Positions 51,658 through 62,343 of a DNA stretch of 64,000 nt are shown here, one piece after another; the stretch's first letter is position 1; each line of letters begins with the position of its first letter. The stretch comes from Streptomyces sp. ML-6 (GTDB lineage Bacteria; Actinomycetota; Actinomycetes; Streptomycetales; Streptomycetaceae), in the NCBI RefSeq assembly GCF_030116705.1, contig NZ_JAOTIK010000001.1, forward strand, positions 5,856,501 through 5,920,500. The letters are read 5' to 3'. The notes below the pieces were generated by a model, which was not told where the DNA came from, did no database searches, and saw only the letters and a list, made by a program, of their open reading frames with translations. Position numbers and translations under genes: made by a program.

Positions 51658-52464
51658 ATGCCCCTATCTGCTGCCGCACCCGCCCGAGTACTCACCGTCG
51701 CCGGATCCGACTCCGGCGGCGGTGCGGGCATCCAGGCCGACCTGAAGACGATGCTGGCGCTCGGGACGCACGGGATGAGCGTGCTCACCGCCGTCACCGC
51801 CCAGAACTCGCTGGGGGTGCGGGGCGCCTGGGAACTGCCCCCCGAGGCCGTGCGCGCCCAGTACCGCAGCGTGGTGGACGACATCGGCGTACAGGCGGTC
51901 AAGACCGGCATGCTGTCCTCGGCCGTCCTCGTGGAGACCGTGGCCGAACTCCTCGCCGGCACCGACGCCCCGGTCGTCGTCGACCCGGTCGGCGTCTCCA
52001 AGCACGGCGACCCGCTGCTGGCGGCCGAGGCGCTCGACTCCGTACGCACGAAACTGCTGCCGACCGCCACGGTCGCCACCCCGAACCTGGACGAGGTCGC
52101 ACAACTCACCGGCATCCGCGTCCGGGACGAGGCGGGAATGCGCGAGGCAGCCGCCGCAGTGCTGGACTTCGGGCCGCGCTGGGTCGTCGTCAAGGGCGGT
52201 CACCTGCCCGGCGACCCCGTCGACCTGCTCACGGACGGCACCGGGGAACACTGGCTGCGCGCCCCGAGACACGACAACCGGCACACCCACGGCACCGGCT
52301 GCACCCTCGCCTCCGCGATCGCCTGCGGGCTGGCCCTGGGCCAGGACGTGCCCACGGCGGTACGGGGCGCGAAGGCGTACGTCAGCGGCGCGATCGCGGC
52401 GGGCTTCCCGCTGGGCGCGGGCATCGGCCCCGTCGACCACGGCTGGCGGACCCGTACCGGCTGA
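51658..52464 (+). CDS. thiD: Hydroxymethylpyrimidine (phosphate) kinase
   Basis: This 268-residue ribokinase-fold enzyme has [60 protein letters not shown] and the anion-hole motif [20 protein letters not shown] with the catalytic Asp/Cys region. It makes the pyrimidine half of thiamine and is co-transcribed with thiL. A bidirectional hairpin separates it from convergent rpmB. Confidence 0.95.
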   Translation: MPLSAAAPARVLTVAGSDSGGGAGIQADLKTMLALGTHGMSVLTAVTAQNSLGVRGAWELPPEAVRAQYRSVVDDIGVQAVKTGMLSSAVLVETVAELLAGTDAPVVVDPVGVSKHGDPLLAAEALDSVRTKLLPTATVATPNLDEVAQLTGIRVRDEAGMREAAAAVLDFGPRWVVVKGGHLPGDPVDLLTDGTGEHWLRAPRHDNRHTHGTGCTLASAIACGLALGQDVPTAVRGAKAYVSGAIAAGFPLGAGIGPVDHGWRTRTG

Positions 52465-52528
52465 ACCGCACCGGAGGCGCCGGGCGGGGGCCCGGCGTCA
52501 CCGGGTGGGGGAGTCCCGGCGCACAACA

Positions 52529-52560
52529 AGAAGCCGGTCCACCCAGGTGGACCGGCTTCT
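52529..52560. terminator. Bidirectional terminator between thiD and rpmB
   Basis: A perfect 15-bp inverted repeat (AGAAGCCGGTCCACC at 52529-52543, GGTGGACCGGCTTCT at 52546-52560), effectively closed by the CA centre and opened end pairs, located between convergent genes. Confidence 0.9.
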
Positions 52561-52594
52561 CGGGCAACCGGAAGGCTGCGCTACGACGGGAACG

Positions 52595-52780
52595 TCAGCG
52601 CGCGACCTTGCCGGCCTTGATGCACGAGGTGCAGACGTTGAGCCGCTTCGGCGTCCGACCGACCACGGCACGCACGCGCTGGATGTTGGGGTTCCAGCGA
52701 CGGGACGTACGGCGGTGCGAGTGCGAAATGTTGTTGCCGAAGCCCGGCCCCTTGCCGCAGACGTCGCAGTTGGCAGCCAC
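52595..52780 (-). CDS. rpmB: 50S ribosomal protein L28 (zinc-binding form)
   Basis: This 61-residue protein ([55 protein letters not shown]) has both CxxC pairs, so it is the C+ zinc-ribbon form; the zinc-free paralogue lies elsewhere in Streptomyces. GGAG precedes the ATG. It is divergent from the DAK-family kinase gene. Confidence 0.97.
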   Translation of the reverse strand: MAANCDVCGKGPGFGNNISHSHRRTSRRWNPNIQRVRAVVGRTPKRLNVCTSCIKAGKVAR

Positions 52781-53037
52781 GGGTCACTCCAAAGACTTCA
52801 GATGCACTTACAGTGAATTCCGGCGCGCCGGAATCAGGTGACTGAAGTGGCGGTGCCGGGGAAATGTCCCGACTCTCGTCGGGCAACCGAAGCAGCATAC
52901 AACGACCGCGTCGGTGGAACGAAACTACCATGGGTTCCACCGCCCCCGTCCCGCCCCTGTCCCCGCCGGAGCCCGCGCACGGGACTACTCTGCGATGCAG
53001 CCGGCCGCCCACGGCCGAATCCGAGGAGGAGCGACAG

Positions 53038-54660
53038 GTGCCGCAGACCGCCGACGACCTGGACGCCGTCGCGGTGCGCGCCTGGTGCGCCCTGGCCCTG
53101 GAGGCACTGGGCCGGGAGCGCGCGGCGATCGACGCGATCAACGTCTACCCCGTCGCCGACGGGGACACCGGCACCAACCTCTACCTGACCGTGGAGTCCG
53201 CGAACCAGGCCCTCGAAGCCGTCTTCGCCGCCCACGAGACCGGCGCCACCACCCCCCTCACCGCCGACGCGGTACGGGCCATGGCCCACGGCGCCCTGAT
53301 CGGCGCCCGCGGGAACTCCGGCACGATCCTGGCCCAGTTGCTGCGCGGGACGGCGCAGGTGCTGGCCGTCGGGCACGACGCGGACCATCTGCGCCGGGCG
53401 CTCGCCACCGCGGCCGACGCCGCCCGGCAGGCCGTCGCCCACCCCGTCGAGGGCACCGTCCTGACGGTGGCCGCCGAGGCCGCGGCGGCCGCCGTGCGCA
53501 CCGCCGCCGACGCCACCACCGCCGAGGTCGCGCAGGCGGCGTACGAAGGGGCGCGGACGGCCCTGGCCGCCACCCCCGGACAGCTCGCCGTGCTCGGCCG
53601 GGCGGGCGTCGTGGACGCCGGCGGACGGGGACTGGTGACGGTGCTCGGGGCGCTCGTCGAGGCGGTCTGCGGCCGGGCACCCGCCACCGGACCCGCGCTT
53701 CCCGCCCCCGCCCTCCCGGTGCCGGACGACTGCGCGGCGGCCGGCTCCGCGGGCGGACCCGCCTTCGAGGTCATCTACCTGCTGGAGGCCACCGACGAGG
53801 CGGTGGACCGGCTGCGGGCCCGGCTCGACCCGCTCGGCGACTCGCTCGTGGTGGTGGGCGGCGACGGGCTGTGGAACGTCCATGTGCACGTCGACGACGC
53901 GGGCGCCGCCGTGGAGGCCGGCGTCGAGGCGGGCCGCCCGTACCGCATCCGGATCACCCACTTCGGCGCGGACCGGGCCCACCCCCACGTCGAGCCCGTG
54001 CAGCGCGCCGTCGTCGTGGTGGTCCCCGGCGACGGGCTGCGCGGCCTGTGCAAGGAGGCCGGGGCCACGACGGTCCTGGCCCGCCCCGGCGAACCGCCCG
54101 CCAGCGGCGAACTGGTCGACGCGATCCGCCGGGCGCACGCCCGCGAGGTGGTCCTGCTGCCCAACGACGCGGAGCTGCGCCACACCGCCGCCGCGGCCGC
54201 CGACCAGGCCCGCGCGGAAGGCGTCCGGGTCGCCCTGGTCCCGACCCGGGCCGCCGTCCAGGGCCTCGCCGCCCTCGCCGTCCACGAACCGGGCCGCAGT
54301 TTCGACGAGGACGTGGTGGCGATGACCGCCGCCGCCGGTGCCACCCGCTACGCCGAACTGGCCGTCGCCGAACGGCAGTCCTGGACCATGGCGGGCATCT
54401 GCCAGGCCGGGGACGTCCTGGGACTGATCGACGGCGACGTCGCGGTCATCGGCGAGGACGTCCCGCACACCGCCCGCACCGTGCTGGACCGGATGCTCGC
54501 GGCGGGCGGCGAACTGGTCACCCTGGTCCTGGGCGAGGATGTCCCCGACAGCCTCGCCGACGAGTTGGAGGAGCACGTGCGCGAGGGCCATCTCGCGGTG
54601 GACACGGTGGTCTACCGGGGCGGCCACCAGAGCGCCCCGCTGCTCATCGGGGTGGAGTAG
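53038..54660 (+). CDS. DAK2-domain protein (FakA-like fatty acid/dihydroxyacetone kinase family)
   Basis: This 540-residue protein has an N-terminal DhaL/DAK2 nucleotide-binding domain (INVYPVADGDTGTNLYLTVE with the Mg-binding Asp cluster, GALIGARGNSGTILAQLLRG, GRAGVVDAGGRGLVTVLGAL), a middle domain (FEVIYLLEATDEAVDRLRAR, LWNVHVHVDDAGAAVEAGVE) and a C-terminal DegV/EDD-related region. FakA-type proteins phosphorylate fatty acids with FakB partners; no FakB is nearby. The GTG at 53038 follows GAGGAGG; the frame is open further upstream. It directly precedes recG, as is common in Gram-positive bacteria. Confidence 0.9.
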   Translation: MPQTADDLDAVAVRAWCALALEALGRERAAIDAINVYPVADGDTGTNLYLTVESANQALEAVFAAHETGATTPLTADAVRAMAHGALIGARGNSGTILAQLLRGTAQVLAVGHDADHLRRALATAADAARQAVAHPVEGTVLTVAAEAAAAAVRTAADATTAEVAQAAYEGARTALAATPGQLAVLGRAGVVDAGGRGLVTVLGALVEAVCGRAPATGPALPAPALPVPDDCAAAGSAGGPAFEVIYLLEATDEAVDRLRARLDPLGDSLVVVGGDGLWNVHVHVDDAGAAVEAGVEAGRPYRIRITHFGADRAHPHVEPVQRAVVVVVPGDGLRGLCKEAGATTVLARPGEPPASGELVDAIRRAHAREVVLLPNDAELRHTAAAAADQARAEGVRVALVPTRAAVQGLAALAVHEPGRSFDEDVVAMTAAAGATRYAELAVAERQSWTMAGICQAGDVLGLIDGDVAVIGEDVPHTARTVLDRMLAAGGELVTLVLGEDVPDSLADELEEHVREGHLAVDTVVYRGGHQSAPLLIGVE

Positions 54661-54711
54661 ACCCGGCGCCGGGCCGTGCCCGGCGGCCGACTGTCAGTGG
54701 CGTGGTGTGCA

Positions 54712-57700
54712 ATGGATCGCGTGTCCGCGTTCGACGAACCCCTCAAGAAGCTGCTCGGCGGAGCCACCGCGAAGGTGATGGCCGACCACCTCGACCTGCA
54801 CACGGTCGGCGATCTGCTCCACCACTACCCCCGGCGCTACGAGGAGCGCGGCCGGCTCACGGCGCTCACCGACCTCCCGCTCGACGAGCACGTGACGGTG
54901 GTCGCCCAGGTCGCCGAGGCCCGCGTCCTGACGTTCAACAACGGCCGCGGCAGACGCCTGGAGGTGACCCTCACCGACGGCAGCGGCCGCCTCCAGCTGG
55001 TCTTCTTCGGCCACGGCGTCCACAAGCCGCACAAGGAGCTGCTGCCCGGCCGCCGGGCGATGTTCGCCGGCAAGGTCTCCGTCTTCAACCGGAAGATGCA
55101 GCTGGCCCACCCCACGTACCAACTGCTGGACACCGGGCCCGGCGAGGGGACCGGGGACGGGGACCGGGAGGCGGTGGACGCCTTCGCCGGGCGGCTGCTG
55201 CCGATCTACCCGGCCTGCAAGCAGCTGGACTCGTGGCGGATCGCCAAGGCCGTCGACACGGTCCTGCCCAGCGCGCGCGAGGCCGTCGACCCGTTGCCGG
55301 CCGCGCTGCGCGAGGGCCGCGGCTTCGCCCCGCTCCCGGAGGCGCTGCTGAAGGTCCACCGCCCGCAGACCAAGGCGGACATCGCCCTGGCCAGGGACCG
55401 GCTCAAGTGGGACGAGGCATTCGTCCTCCAGGTCGCGCTGGCCCGCCGCAGGTACGCCGACACCCAGCTCCCGGCCGTGGCCCGCAGACCCGCGCCCGGC
55501 GGACTGCTCGACGCCTTCGACGCCAAACTGCCCTTCACCCTCACCGACGGGCAGCAGAAGGTCTCCAAGGAGATCTTCGACGACCTCGCGACCGAACACC
55601 CGATGCACCGGCTGCTCCAGGGAGAAGTCGGATCGGGGAAGGCACAGCCGCTCGATTCGCTGGTACTGACTCCTCGGGGCTACAAGCCCATGGGCGAAAT
55701 CCGGCAAGGCGACGAGGTAGTGGTTCCCGAGGGGGAAGTCGCCGTGGTGGACGGGGTCTTCCCCCAGGGAGTGCGAGATGTGTGGCGACTCGTCCTGTCC
55801 GACGACACGACTGTCGAATGCGATGACGAACATCTGTGGATCGTCGGGACCAGTTGCGCCTGGAACCGGGGCCAATCACCCAAGGTGATGACGACCCACG
55901 AGATCAGGAAAGACCTTTTCAAGGCCAATGGTTCGTCGAAATGGTATGTGCCATCGGCCGTACCAGTGGATCTCAGCTGCGGTTCCGAACCACCCTTCGA
56001 CCCCTACGTTCTCGGATTGCTGCTGGGAGACGGATCATTCCGGCACAATCTTCGGCTGTCCACGGTCGACGACGAGATCCTGGCTGCCGTCCGGACCGCG
56101 GTGGCGCCCGACTGTGAACTCGTCCCCGTGCCGGGTTCCCGCTGCGACTACACGATCAGGATGACGAGGCCGAAGTCCGGATCACAAAGGAACCCGGTGA
56201 TCAGTGCACTGCGTGCGCTGGGGCTGTGGGGCGCCACGTCGCACGACAAGTTCATCCCACCTGTGTTCAAGAACACGTCGATCAAGAACCGGCTCGCTGT
56301 ACTGCAGGGGCTCATGGACACGGACGGGACTTTGGACGCTCAGGGGATGAGCATTTCGTTCTGTTCTGCGTCCCGAAGACTGGCCGAGGACGTGGCGTGG
56401 CTCGTTCGCTCCCTCGGTGGGCGCGCCAGGGTGCTGTCCAGGAAATCGGCCTTCAACGTGTCGATCGCCCTGCCTGACGAGTACGTGCCGTTTCAGCTCA
56501 CCCGCAAGGCCGCCCGGCTCCGGCCCAGGCCGAAGTACAACACGTTCCGGCGAGGGATCCGTGCGGTCGAGTACGTCGGCCGCAAACCGGTCCAGTGCAT
56601 CAGCGTGGCCCACCCGAGCCACGCGTACATCACGGATCACTTCACGGTCACGCACAACACCATGGTCGCGCTGCGGGCGATGCTCGGCGTCGTCGACGCG
56701 GGCGGACAGGCCGCCATGCTCGCGCCCACCGAGGTGCTCGCCCAGCAGCACCACAGATCCATCACCGAGATGATGGGCGAGCTGGCCGAGGGCGGCATGC
56801 TCGGCGGCTCCGAGCAGGCGACGAAGGTGGTGCTGCTCACCGGTTCCATGGGCGCCGCGGCCCGCCGTCAGGCGCTGCTCGACCTGGTCACGGGCGAGGC
56901 GGGGATCGTGATCGGCACCCACGCCCTGATCGAGGACAAGGTGAAGTTCCACGACCTGGGCCTGGTCGTCGTCGACGAACAGCACCGCTTCGGCGTGGAG
57001 CAGCGCGACGCCCTGCGGTCCAAGGGGAAGCAGCCGCCGCACCTGCTGGTGATGACCGCCACCCCCATTCCCCGCACGGTCGCCATGACCGTCTTCGGGG
57101 ACCTGGAGACCTCCGTGCTGGACCAGCTCCCGGCCGGCCGCTCGCCGATCGCCAGCCATGTCGTGCCCGCCAAGGACAAGCCGCACTTCCTCGCCCGCGC
57201 CTGGGAGCGGGTGCGGGAGGAGGTGGAGAACGGGCACCAGGCGTACGTGGTCTGCCCCCGCATCGGCGACGACGAGGACGAACCGGGCGGCAAGGGGAAG
57301 AAGGCGCCCGAGGGCGACGGCGAGAAGCGCCCGCCGCTCGCCGTCCTGGAGATCGCCGAACAGCTCTCCGGAGGGCCCCTCGCCGGTCTGCGCATCGAGG
57401 TGCTGCACGGCAGGATGGCGCCCGAGGACAAGGACGACGTGATGCGCCGCTTCGCCGCGGGCGAGGTCGACGTCCTCGTCGCCACCACCGTCATCGAGGT
57501 CGGGGTCAACGTCCCCAACGCCACCGCCATGGTGATCATGGACGCCGACCGGTTCGGCGTCTCCCAGCTGCACCAGTTGCGCGGCCGGGTCGGCCGGGGC
57601 TCCGCGCCCGGCCTCTGCCTCCTGGTCAGCGAGGCGCACGAGGCGAGTCCGGCCCGGGCCCGGCTGTCCGCGGTCGCCGCCACCCTCGACGGCTTCGAGC

Positions 57701-57942
57701 TCTCCCGGATCGACCTCGAACAGCGCCGCGAGGGCGACGTCCTGGGCCAGGCCCAGTCCGGGGTCCGCTCCTCGCTGCGGATGCTCACCGTCATCGACGA
57801 CGAGGAGGTCATCGCCGCCGCCCGCGAGGAGGCCGTCGCGGTCGTCGCCGCCGACCCGGGGCTGGAGCACCTGCCCGAGCTGCGAACCGCGCTGGACGCC
57901 CTGCTCGACAAGGAGCGCGAGCAGTACCTCGACAAGGGCTGA
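54712..57942 (+). CDS. recG: ATP-dependent DNA helicase RecG, interrupted by an intein
   Basis: The reading frame codes 1076 residues; removing the 339-residue intein leaves a 737-residue RecG of normal size. The host protein has an N-terminal wedge/OB domain ([40 protein letters not shown]), helicase motif I GEVGSGK/T split by the intein, motif [22 protein letters not shown], motif [21 protein letters not shown], and motifs [43 protein letters not shown]. RecG remodels stalled forks and branched DNA, and cannot hydrolyse ATP until the intein is spliced out. ATG 54712 is taken as start; GTG 54721 is an alternative. It is likely in an operon with rsmD and coaD. Confidence 0.95.
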   Translation: MDRVSAFDEPLKKLLGGATAKVMADHLDLHTVGDLLHHYPRRYEERGRLTALTDLPLDEHVTVVAQVAEARVLTFNNGRGRRLEVTLTDGSGRLQLVFFGHGVHKPHKELLPGRRAMFAGKVSVFNRKMQLAHPTYQLLDTGPGEGTGDGDREAVDAFAGRLLPIYPACKQLDSWRIAKAVDTVLPSAREAVDPLPAALREGRGFAPLPEALLKVHRPQTKADIALARDRLKWDEAFVLQVALARRRYADTQLPAVARRPAPGGLLDAFDAKLPFTLTDGQQKVSKEIFDDLATEHPMHRLLQGEVGSGKAQPLDSLVLTPRGYKPMGEIRQGDEVVVPEGEVAVVDGVFPQGVRDVWRLVLSDDTTVECDDEHLWIVGTSCAWNRGQSPKVMTTHEIRKDLFKANGSSKWYVPSAVPVDLSCGSEPPFDPYVLGLLLGDGSFRHNLRLSTVDDEILAAVRTAVAPDCELVPVPGSRCDYTIRMTRPKSGSQRNPVISALRALGLWGATSHDKFIPPVFKNTSIKNRLAVLQGLMDTDGTLDAQGMSISFCSASRRLAEDVAWLVRSLGGRARVLSRKSAFNVSIALPDEYVPFQLTRKAARLRPRPKYNTFRRGIRAVEYVGRKPVQCISVAHPSHAYITDHFTVTHNTMVALRAMLGVVDAGGQAAMLAPTEVLAQQHHRSITEMMGELAEGGMLGGSEQATKVVLLTGSMGAAARRQALLDLVTGEAGIVIGTHALIEDKVKFHDLGLVVVDEQHRFGVEQRDALRSKGKQPPHLLVMTATPIPRTVAMTVFGDLETSVLDQLPAGRSPIASHVVPAKDKPHFLARAWERVREEVENGHQAYVVCPRIGDDEDEPGGKGKKAPEGDGEKRPPLAVLEIAEQLSGGPLAGLRIEVLHGRMAPEDKDDVMRRFAAGEVDVLVATTVIEVGVNVPNATAMVIMDADRFGVSQLHQLRGRVGRGSAPGLCLLVSEAHEASPARARLSAVAATLDGFELSRIDLEQRREGDVLGQAQSGVRSSLRMLTVIDDEEVIAAAREEAVAVVAADPGLEHLPELRTALDALLDKEREQYLDKG
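55642..56658 (+). other. RecG intein with LAGLIDADG endonuclease, class 3 (WCT) features
   Basis: Inserted between Lys and Thr of the Walker A motif (GSGK/T). It is 339 residues, starting with Ala ([20 protein letters not shown]) instead of Cys/Ser and ending HFTVTHN before host Thr. Block B is DDEHLWIVG (His64, Trp66), block F is [19 protein letters not shown] (Cys319), block G ends His338-Asn339 followed by Thr+1. Missing nucleophile at position 1 with Trp in block B, Cys in block F and Thr at +1 is the signature of class 3 inteins. Two DOD endonuclease motifs are intact: [12 protein letters not shown] and [12 protein letters not shown]. Lines 55861-55980 are 55% GC against 78% in host line 57541-57600, so it came from outside. 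Confidence 0.92.
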
Positions 57943-58059
57943 CCGGCACCGCCGGGGGACGCCCGGGTGCGCGGGCCCGATCCGGCCCGACGCCATATCG
58001 TGGGTGGCACCACACCGCGGCACCCTGCGGGCCACCCACGAACCGAGGACCAGACACCC

Positions 58060-58644
58060 ATGACCCGCGTGATCGCCGGCTCGGCCGGCGGCCGCCGCCT
58101 GGCCGTTCCGCCCGGCACCGGCACCCGCCCCACCTCCGACCGTGCGCGCGAGGGGCTCTTCTCCACCTGGGAGGCCCTCCTCGGCAGCCTGGCGGGAGCC
58201 AGGATCGCCGACCTGTACGCGGGCTCCGGCGCCGTCGGCCTGGAGGCGCTCTCCCGGGGCGCGGCGCACGCCCTGCTCGTCGAGGCCGACCCCAAGGCCG
58301 TCCGCACCGTCCGGGACAACGTCCGCACCCTCGGCCTGCCCGGCGCCGAGGTCCGTACCGGCCGGGCCGAACAGGTGGCCGCGGGCCCGGCGCCCGCCGA
58401 GCCGTACGACGTGGTGTTCCTCGACCCGCCGTACGCCGTCACGGACGACGATCTTGGCGAGATACTGCTCACACTCCGTACTCAGGGGTGGCTCACGGAC
58501 GACGCGCTCGTCACCGTGGAACGCAGCACCAGGGGCGGAGAATTCGGCTGGCCCGAGGGATTCGAAGCGTTGCGGGCCCGGCGCTACGGCGAGGGAACGC
58601 TTTGGTACGGTCGCGCCGCCTCTACGTGCGAAGACGCACGATGA
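58060..58644 (+). CDS. rsmD: 16S rRNA (guanine(966)-N(2))-methyltransferase
   Basis: This 194-residue SAM-dependent methyltransferase has [60 protein letters not shown] (SAM motif I) and the catalytic [21 protein letters not shown] 58060 is the natural start; the frame opens further upstream. Its stop overlaps the coaD start (ATGA). The recG-rsmD-coaD order is typical of actinobacteria. Confidence 0.95.
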   Translation: MTRVIAGSAGGRRLAVPPGTGTRPTSDRAREGLFSTWEALLGSLAGARIADLYAGSGAVGLEALSRGAAHALLVEADPKAVRTVRDNVRTLGLPGAEVRTGRAEQVAAGPAPAEPYDVVFLDPPYAVTDDDLGEILLTLRTQGWLTDDALVTVERSTRGGEFGWPEGFEALRARRYGEGTLWYGRAASTCEDAR

Positions 58645-59153
58645 CCGGACCGGAGAGCGAGGGAATCAAGTTGCGCCGCGCCGTCTGTCCGGGGTCATTC
58701 GACCCCATCACCAATGGACACCTCGACATCATTGGCCGCGCCTCGAAGCTGTACGACGTCGTACACGTCGCGGTGATGATCAACCAGTCCAAGAAGGGCC
58801 TGTTCACGGTCGACGAGCGGATCGACCTGATCCGCAGCGTCACCTCGGAGTTCGGCAACGTCCAGGTCGAGTCCTTCCACGGCCTCCTGGTCGACTTCTG
58901 CAAGCAGCGCGACATCCCGGCGATCGTCAAGGGACTGCGGGCCGTCAGCGACTTCGACTACGAGCTCCAGATGGCCCAGATGAACAACGGCCTCTCGGGC
59001 GTCGAGACCCTCTTCGTGCCCACCAATCCCACCTACAGCTTCCTGTCGTCCTCCCTGGTCAAGGAGGTCGCCACCTGGGGCGGCGACGTCTCCCACCTGC
59101 TCCCCCCGGTGGTCCACGAGGCTCTTGTCGAGCGCCTCGCCCAGGGGCGCTGA
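58641..59153 (+). CDS. coaD: Phosphopantetheine adenylyltransferase
   Basis: This 170-residue nucleotidyltransferase has the TxGH-type motif [40 protein letters not shown], and the C-terminal loop [20 protein letters not shown]. It carries out the fourth step of coenzyme A synthesis. ATG 58641 overlaps the rsmD stop; an internal start nearer LRRAVCPG is possible. Confidence 0.96.
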   Translation: MTGPESEGIKLRRAVCPGSFDPITNGHLDIIGRASKLYDVVHVAVMINQSKKGLFTVDERIDLIRSVTSEFGNVQVESFHGLLVDFCKQRDIPAIVKGLRAVSDFDYELQMAQMNNGLSGVETLFVPTNPTYSFLSSSLVKEVATWGGDVSHLLPPVVHEALVERLAQGR

Positions 59154-59248
59154 TCTGACGGTCCGTCAGCAGGTGTCGGGCGGGCGCCGACTGGCCGTAC
59201 AGTCGTCCCGTCCGTCTCCAATCGGCTGTAGAGAGTGGCGAGCACACG

Positions 59249-60337
59249 GTGGACGTGCAGAAGAAGCTCGACGAGATCGTCGAGGCGGTCGGGAGTGCCC
59301 GGTCGATGCCCATGTCGGCTTCGTGCGTGGTCAACCGCGCCGAACTGCTCGCGATGCTGGAGGAGGTGCGCCAGGCCCTGCCGGGCTCGCTCGCCCAGGC
59401 CCAGGAGCTCATCGGCGGCCAGGAGCAGCTGGCCGAGCAGGCCCGCCGCGAGGCGGAGCGGATCATCGAGGCCGCGCACGCCGAACGCACCTCGCTGATC
59501 ACCGGGACCGAGATCGCCAGGCAGGCCCAGGGCGAGGCCGACCGCATCCTCGACGAGGCCCGCCGGGAGGCCGCCGAGGTCCGCTCCGAGGCGGACGAGT
59601 ACGTCGACAGCAAGCTCGCCAACTTCGAGGTCGTCCTCACCAAGACCATCGGCTCCGTCGACCGGGGCCGCGAGAAGCTCCTCGGCCGCGGCCACCCCTT
59701 CGACGAGCAGGGCCGCGAGGACCCGGACTTCGCCGAGGCCCCCGAGCGCAGCACCGACCCGGACATACTGCGGAGCCGGGCCGACGAGTACGTGGACACC
59801 AAGCTCGGCGCCTTCGAGGCCGTGCTCGCCAAGACCCTGGAGGCGGTCGGCCGCGGCCGGCAGAAGCTGCACGGCCGGATCCCCACCGATGACCTCGGCG
59901 CGCACGTGGCGGCCCAGGACGCGGCGGGCGGCCGGGCGCACGTGAGCGACGAGGACCACTGGGCCGGCCTCGCCGAACTCGCCACCCCCGAGCCGCAGCC
60001 GGTGCACCAGCAGGCCCCGTCGCACTTCCCGGCACCGGCGCAGGCGCCGCAGGTGCCCGCGCAGCAGCCCGGCTACGCGGAGACGTACGCGTACCAGGAC
60101 CAGCCGCAGCAGGACGTCTACGGCTACCAGCAGCAGCCGGACCCGTACGCCGCCTATCAGCAGCAGGGCTACGGCCAGGCCCAGGTGCCGGTGCAGGGGT
60201 ACGGGGACTGGCAGCAGCAGCCGGTACCGCCCCAGCAGGCGCTCCAGCAGGGCGAGAGCGCCCTCGAGGAGACCAGCCTGTTCGACACCAGCATGATCGA
60301 CCTGGACCAGCTCCGCAGGTACGAGCAGGAACGCTGA
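59249..60337 (+). CDS. DivIVA-like coiled-coil cell-division/growth protein
   Basis: This 362-residue protein starts MDVQKKLDEIVEAVGSARSM and has a long coiled coil (about 35-135: LAEQARREAERIIEAAHAER, QGEADRILDEARREAAEVRS), a second helical unit repeating ADEYVDTKLGAFEAVLAKTL (compare the earlier ADEYVDSKLANFEVVLTKTI), and a Gln/Pro/Tyr-rich tail (VYGYQQQPDPYAAYQQQGYG) ending DTSMIDLDQLRRYEQER. The last residues resemble the YDQER/YEQER ends of the CvnA proteins, probably by chance. Annotated relatives are called cell-division initiation proteins; a polar-growth or division role is inferred. GTG start. Confidence 0.8.
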   Translation: MDVQKKLDEIVEAVGSARSMPMSASCVVNRAELLAMLEEVRQALPGSLAQAQELIGGQEQLAEQARREAERIIEAAHAERTSLITGTEIARQAQGEADRILDEARREAAEVRSEADEYVDSKLANFEVVLTKTIGSVDRGREKLLGRGHPFDEQGREDPDFAEAPERSTDPDILRSRADEYVDTKLGAFEAVLAKTLEAVGRGRQKLHGRIPTDDLGAHVAAQDAAGGRAHVSDEDHWAGLAELATPEPQPVHQQAPSHFPAPAQAPQVPAQQPGYAETYAYQDQPQQDVYGYQQQPDPYAAYQQQGYGQAQVPVQGYGDWQQQPVPPQQALQQGESALEETSLFDTSMIDLDQLRRYEQER

Positions 60338-60524
60338 CCGGCGGCGCGGGCCCGGGGGCCCGCCGCCTGCCGCCCGCCGGTCCGGCCCGGTCGGGTCCGG
60401 CGGCCCGATTGGGAGCTGGGCGACACGTCCAGTATCCTGGCTCTTCGGTCGCGCGTATGTCCGCGATCCCGGCTGCCCGTTTCGACTCCGAATCCGGTCG
60501 GCCTTCCCACGACGTGTGTTGCAC

Positions 60525-61187
60525 ATGATCTCGAAAGCAGGAAAAGCCCTGAACGGCCACCTCGACCACCGAAACCCCCTCGTGTTCGACACGCACGAGC
60601 TGGGTCGGCGTCCCGGTGCCCTCCAGCGGCTGACCCGCTCGGTGGACGCTCCCGCGGACCTCGGCCTCGACGGGGTCATCGGGGTGCCGGAAGGCGCACC
60701 CGTGGAGCTGGACCTCCGACTCGAATCGGTCATGGAAGGGGTGCTCGTCACGGGCACCGCCCGTGCGACCGCCGAGGGGGAGTGCGTAAGGTGTCTGGAG
60801 CCGCTGCGCCAAGAGGTCGCCGCGGACTTCCAGGAGATGTTCTCGTACCCTGACGCCGATGACCGGGGCCGCGCCAAGGCGGAACCGGCCGACGACGCCG
60901 AGGACGACGAGGACAGGCTCTTCGTCGAGGACGGCCTGTTCGACCTCGAACCAGTGCTGCGTGATGCGGTGGTGCTCGCACTGCCGATGCAGCCGGTGTG
61001 CCGGGAGTCCTGTGCCGGTCTGTGTTCCGAATGCGGAATCAGGCTGGACGAGAACCCCGGTCATCACCACGACGCCGTCGACATTCGTTGGGCGGCATTG
61101 CAAGGACTCGCCGACACCGTTCAGGACGGCGAGAAGGACAACATGGGCGGCGCCGATGCGGGCGTCGACGAGAAGCAGGAGAAGTAG
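60525..61187 (+). CDS. YceD/DUF177 family protein (rpmF-linked)
   Basis: This protein of about 220 residues has [20 protein letters not shown], the conserved Cys motif [20 protein letters not shown], an acidic loop ([14 protein letters not shown]) and a second Cys cluster [20 protein letters not shown]. Members are linked to 23S rRNA accumulation and co-occur with rpmF. ATG 60525 is given as start, but AGGAAAAG before an in-frame CTG at 60549 (beginning [10 protein letters not shown]) makes that a real alternative. rpmF follows two bases later. Confidence 0.9.
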   Translation: MISKAGKALNGHLDHRNPLVFDTHELGRRPGALQRLTRSVDAPADLGLDGVIGVPEGAPVELDLRLESVMEGVLVTGTARATAEGECVRCLEPLRQEVAADFQEMFSYPDADDRGRAKAEPADDAEDDEDRLFVEDGLFDLEPVLRDAVVLALPMQPVCRESCAGLCSECGIRLDENPGHHHDAVDIRWAALQGLADTVQDGEKDNMGGADAGVDEKQEK

Positions 61188-61189
61188 CC

Positions 61190-61363
61190 GTGGCTGTTCC
61201 GAAGCGGAAGATGTCGCGCAGCAACACGCGCCACCGCCGGTCGCAGTGGAAGGCTGCGGTCCCCACCCTGGTTTCGTGCGAGCGTTGCCAGGAGCCGAAG
61301 CTGCAGCACATCGCGTGCCCCAGCTGCGGCACGTACAACAAGCGCCAGGTCCTCGAGGTCTGA
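61190..61363 (+). CDS. rpmF: 50S ribosomal protein L32 (zinc-binding form)
   Basis: This 57-residue protein ([40 protein letters not shown]) has both CxxC pairs intact. It has a GTG start two bases after the DUF177 stop. First half of the rpmF-rnc-mutM stretch typical of actinobacteria. Confidence 0.97.
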   Translation: MAVPKRKMSRSNTRHRRSQWKAAVPTLVSCERCQEPKLQHIACPSCGTYNKRQVLEV

Positions 61364-61382
61364 GCGGCTGGTGAGAGGCCCG

Positions 61383-62207
61383 ATGTCTGAGTTGTCCAAC
61401 GCCAAGAAGAAGGCAGACAACGTCAACACAGCCTCGTCCCACACGCTTCTGGAAGGGCGGCTCGGGTATCGACTCGAGACCGCCCTTCTGGTGCGTGCGC
61501 TGACCCATCGTTCTTACGCGTACGAGAACGGCGGTCTGCCCACCAACGAGCGGCTGGAGTTCCTCGGGGACTCGGTGCTCGGCCTGGTGGTCACGGACAC
61601 GCTGTACCGCACCCACCCCGACCTGCCAGAAGGCCAGCTGGCCAAGCTGCGGGCCGCGGTGGTCAATTCGCGTGCGCTTGCGGAAGTGGGCCGCGGCCTC
61701 GAACTCGGCTCCTTCATCCGGCTCGGCCGCGGTGAAGAGGGCACGGGCGGCAGGGACAAGGCATCCATCCTCGCCGACACCCTCGAAGCGGTGATCGGCG
61801 CGGTCTATCTCGATCAGGGCCTCAGCGCGGCCTCGGAGCTGGTCCACCGGCTCTTCGACCCGCTGATCGACAGGTCCTCCAACCTCGGCGCCGGCCTGGA
61901 CTGGAAGACCAGCCTCCAGGAGCTCACCGCGAGCGAGAGCCTCGGAGTCCCCGAGTACCTCGTCACGGAGACCGGCCCGGACCACGAGAAGACCTTTACT
62001 GCTGCTGCCCGCGTCGGTGGTGTCTCGTACGGCACCGGCACCGGCCGTAGCAAGAAGGAAGCGGAGCAGCAGGCGGCGGAGTCCGCCTGGCGCGAGATCA
62101 GCGCCGCCGCACAGGCACGGGAGGACGCGGCGAAGACCGCTGCCGACGGAGAGGCCGCCGACACCTCTGCCGACCCGTCGCCGTCCACGGACGCCACTCC
62201 GGCCTGA
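61383..62207 (+). CDS. rnc: Ribonuclease III
   Basis: This 274-residue enzyme has the catalytic signature [55 protein letters not shown] with the second acidic pair, and a C-terminal dsRNA-binding domain ([40 protein letters not shown]) followed by an Ala/Asp-rich tail. Streptomyces RNase III (AbsB) also affects antibiotic regulation. ATG 61383 after GAGAGG is preferred over GTG 61371. Confidence 0.96.
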   Translation: MSELSNAKKKADNVNTASSHTLLEGRLGYRLETALLVRALTHRSYAYENGGLPTNERLEFLGDSVLGLVVTDTLYRTHPDLPEGQLAKLRAAVVNSRALAEVGRGLELGSFIRLGRGEEGTGGRDKASILADTLEAVIGAVYLDQGLSAASELVHRLFDPLIDRSSNLGAGLDWKTSLQELTASESLGVPEYLVTETGPDHEKTFTAAARVGGVSYGTGTGRSKKEAEQQAAESAWREISAAAQAREDAAKTAADGEAADTSADPSPSTDATPA

Positions 62208-62343
62208 CCCGGAAACCCCTCGGTGCCCCGTGCACCGGGGGGCTCTCCCTGCCCGGAAACGTACGCTTTCCTCAGGAACCCCTGCCTTTCCGGGCATCCC
62301 CTTTTCTTCTCCTTCCTTCCGCCGTCCCTCCAGGAGCGCCACC

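Noticed and set aside
60290..60337. Functional link of the DivIVA-like protein to CvnA through the shared YxQER end
   Set aside because: Five residues at a C-terminus are too short to argue common function; neighbours and domains differ.
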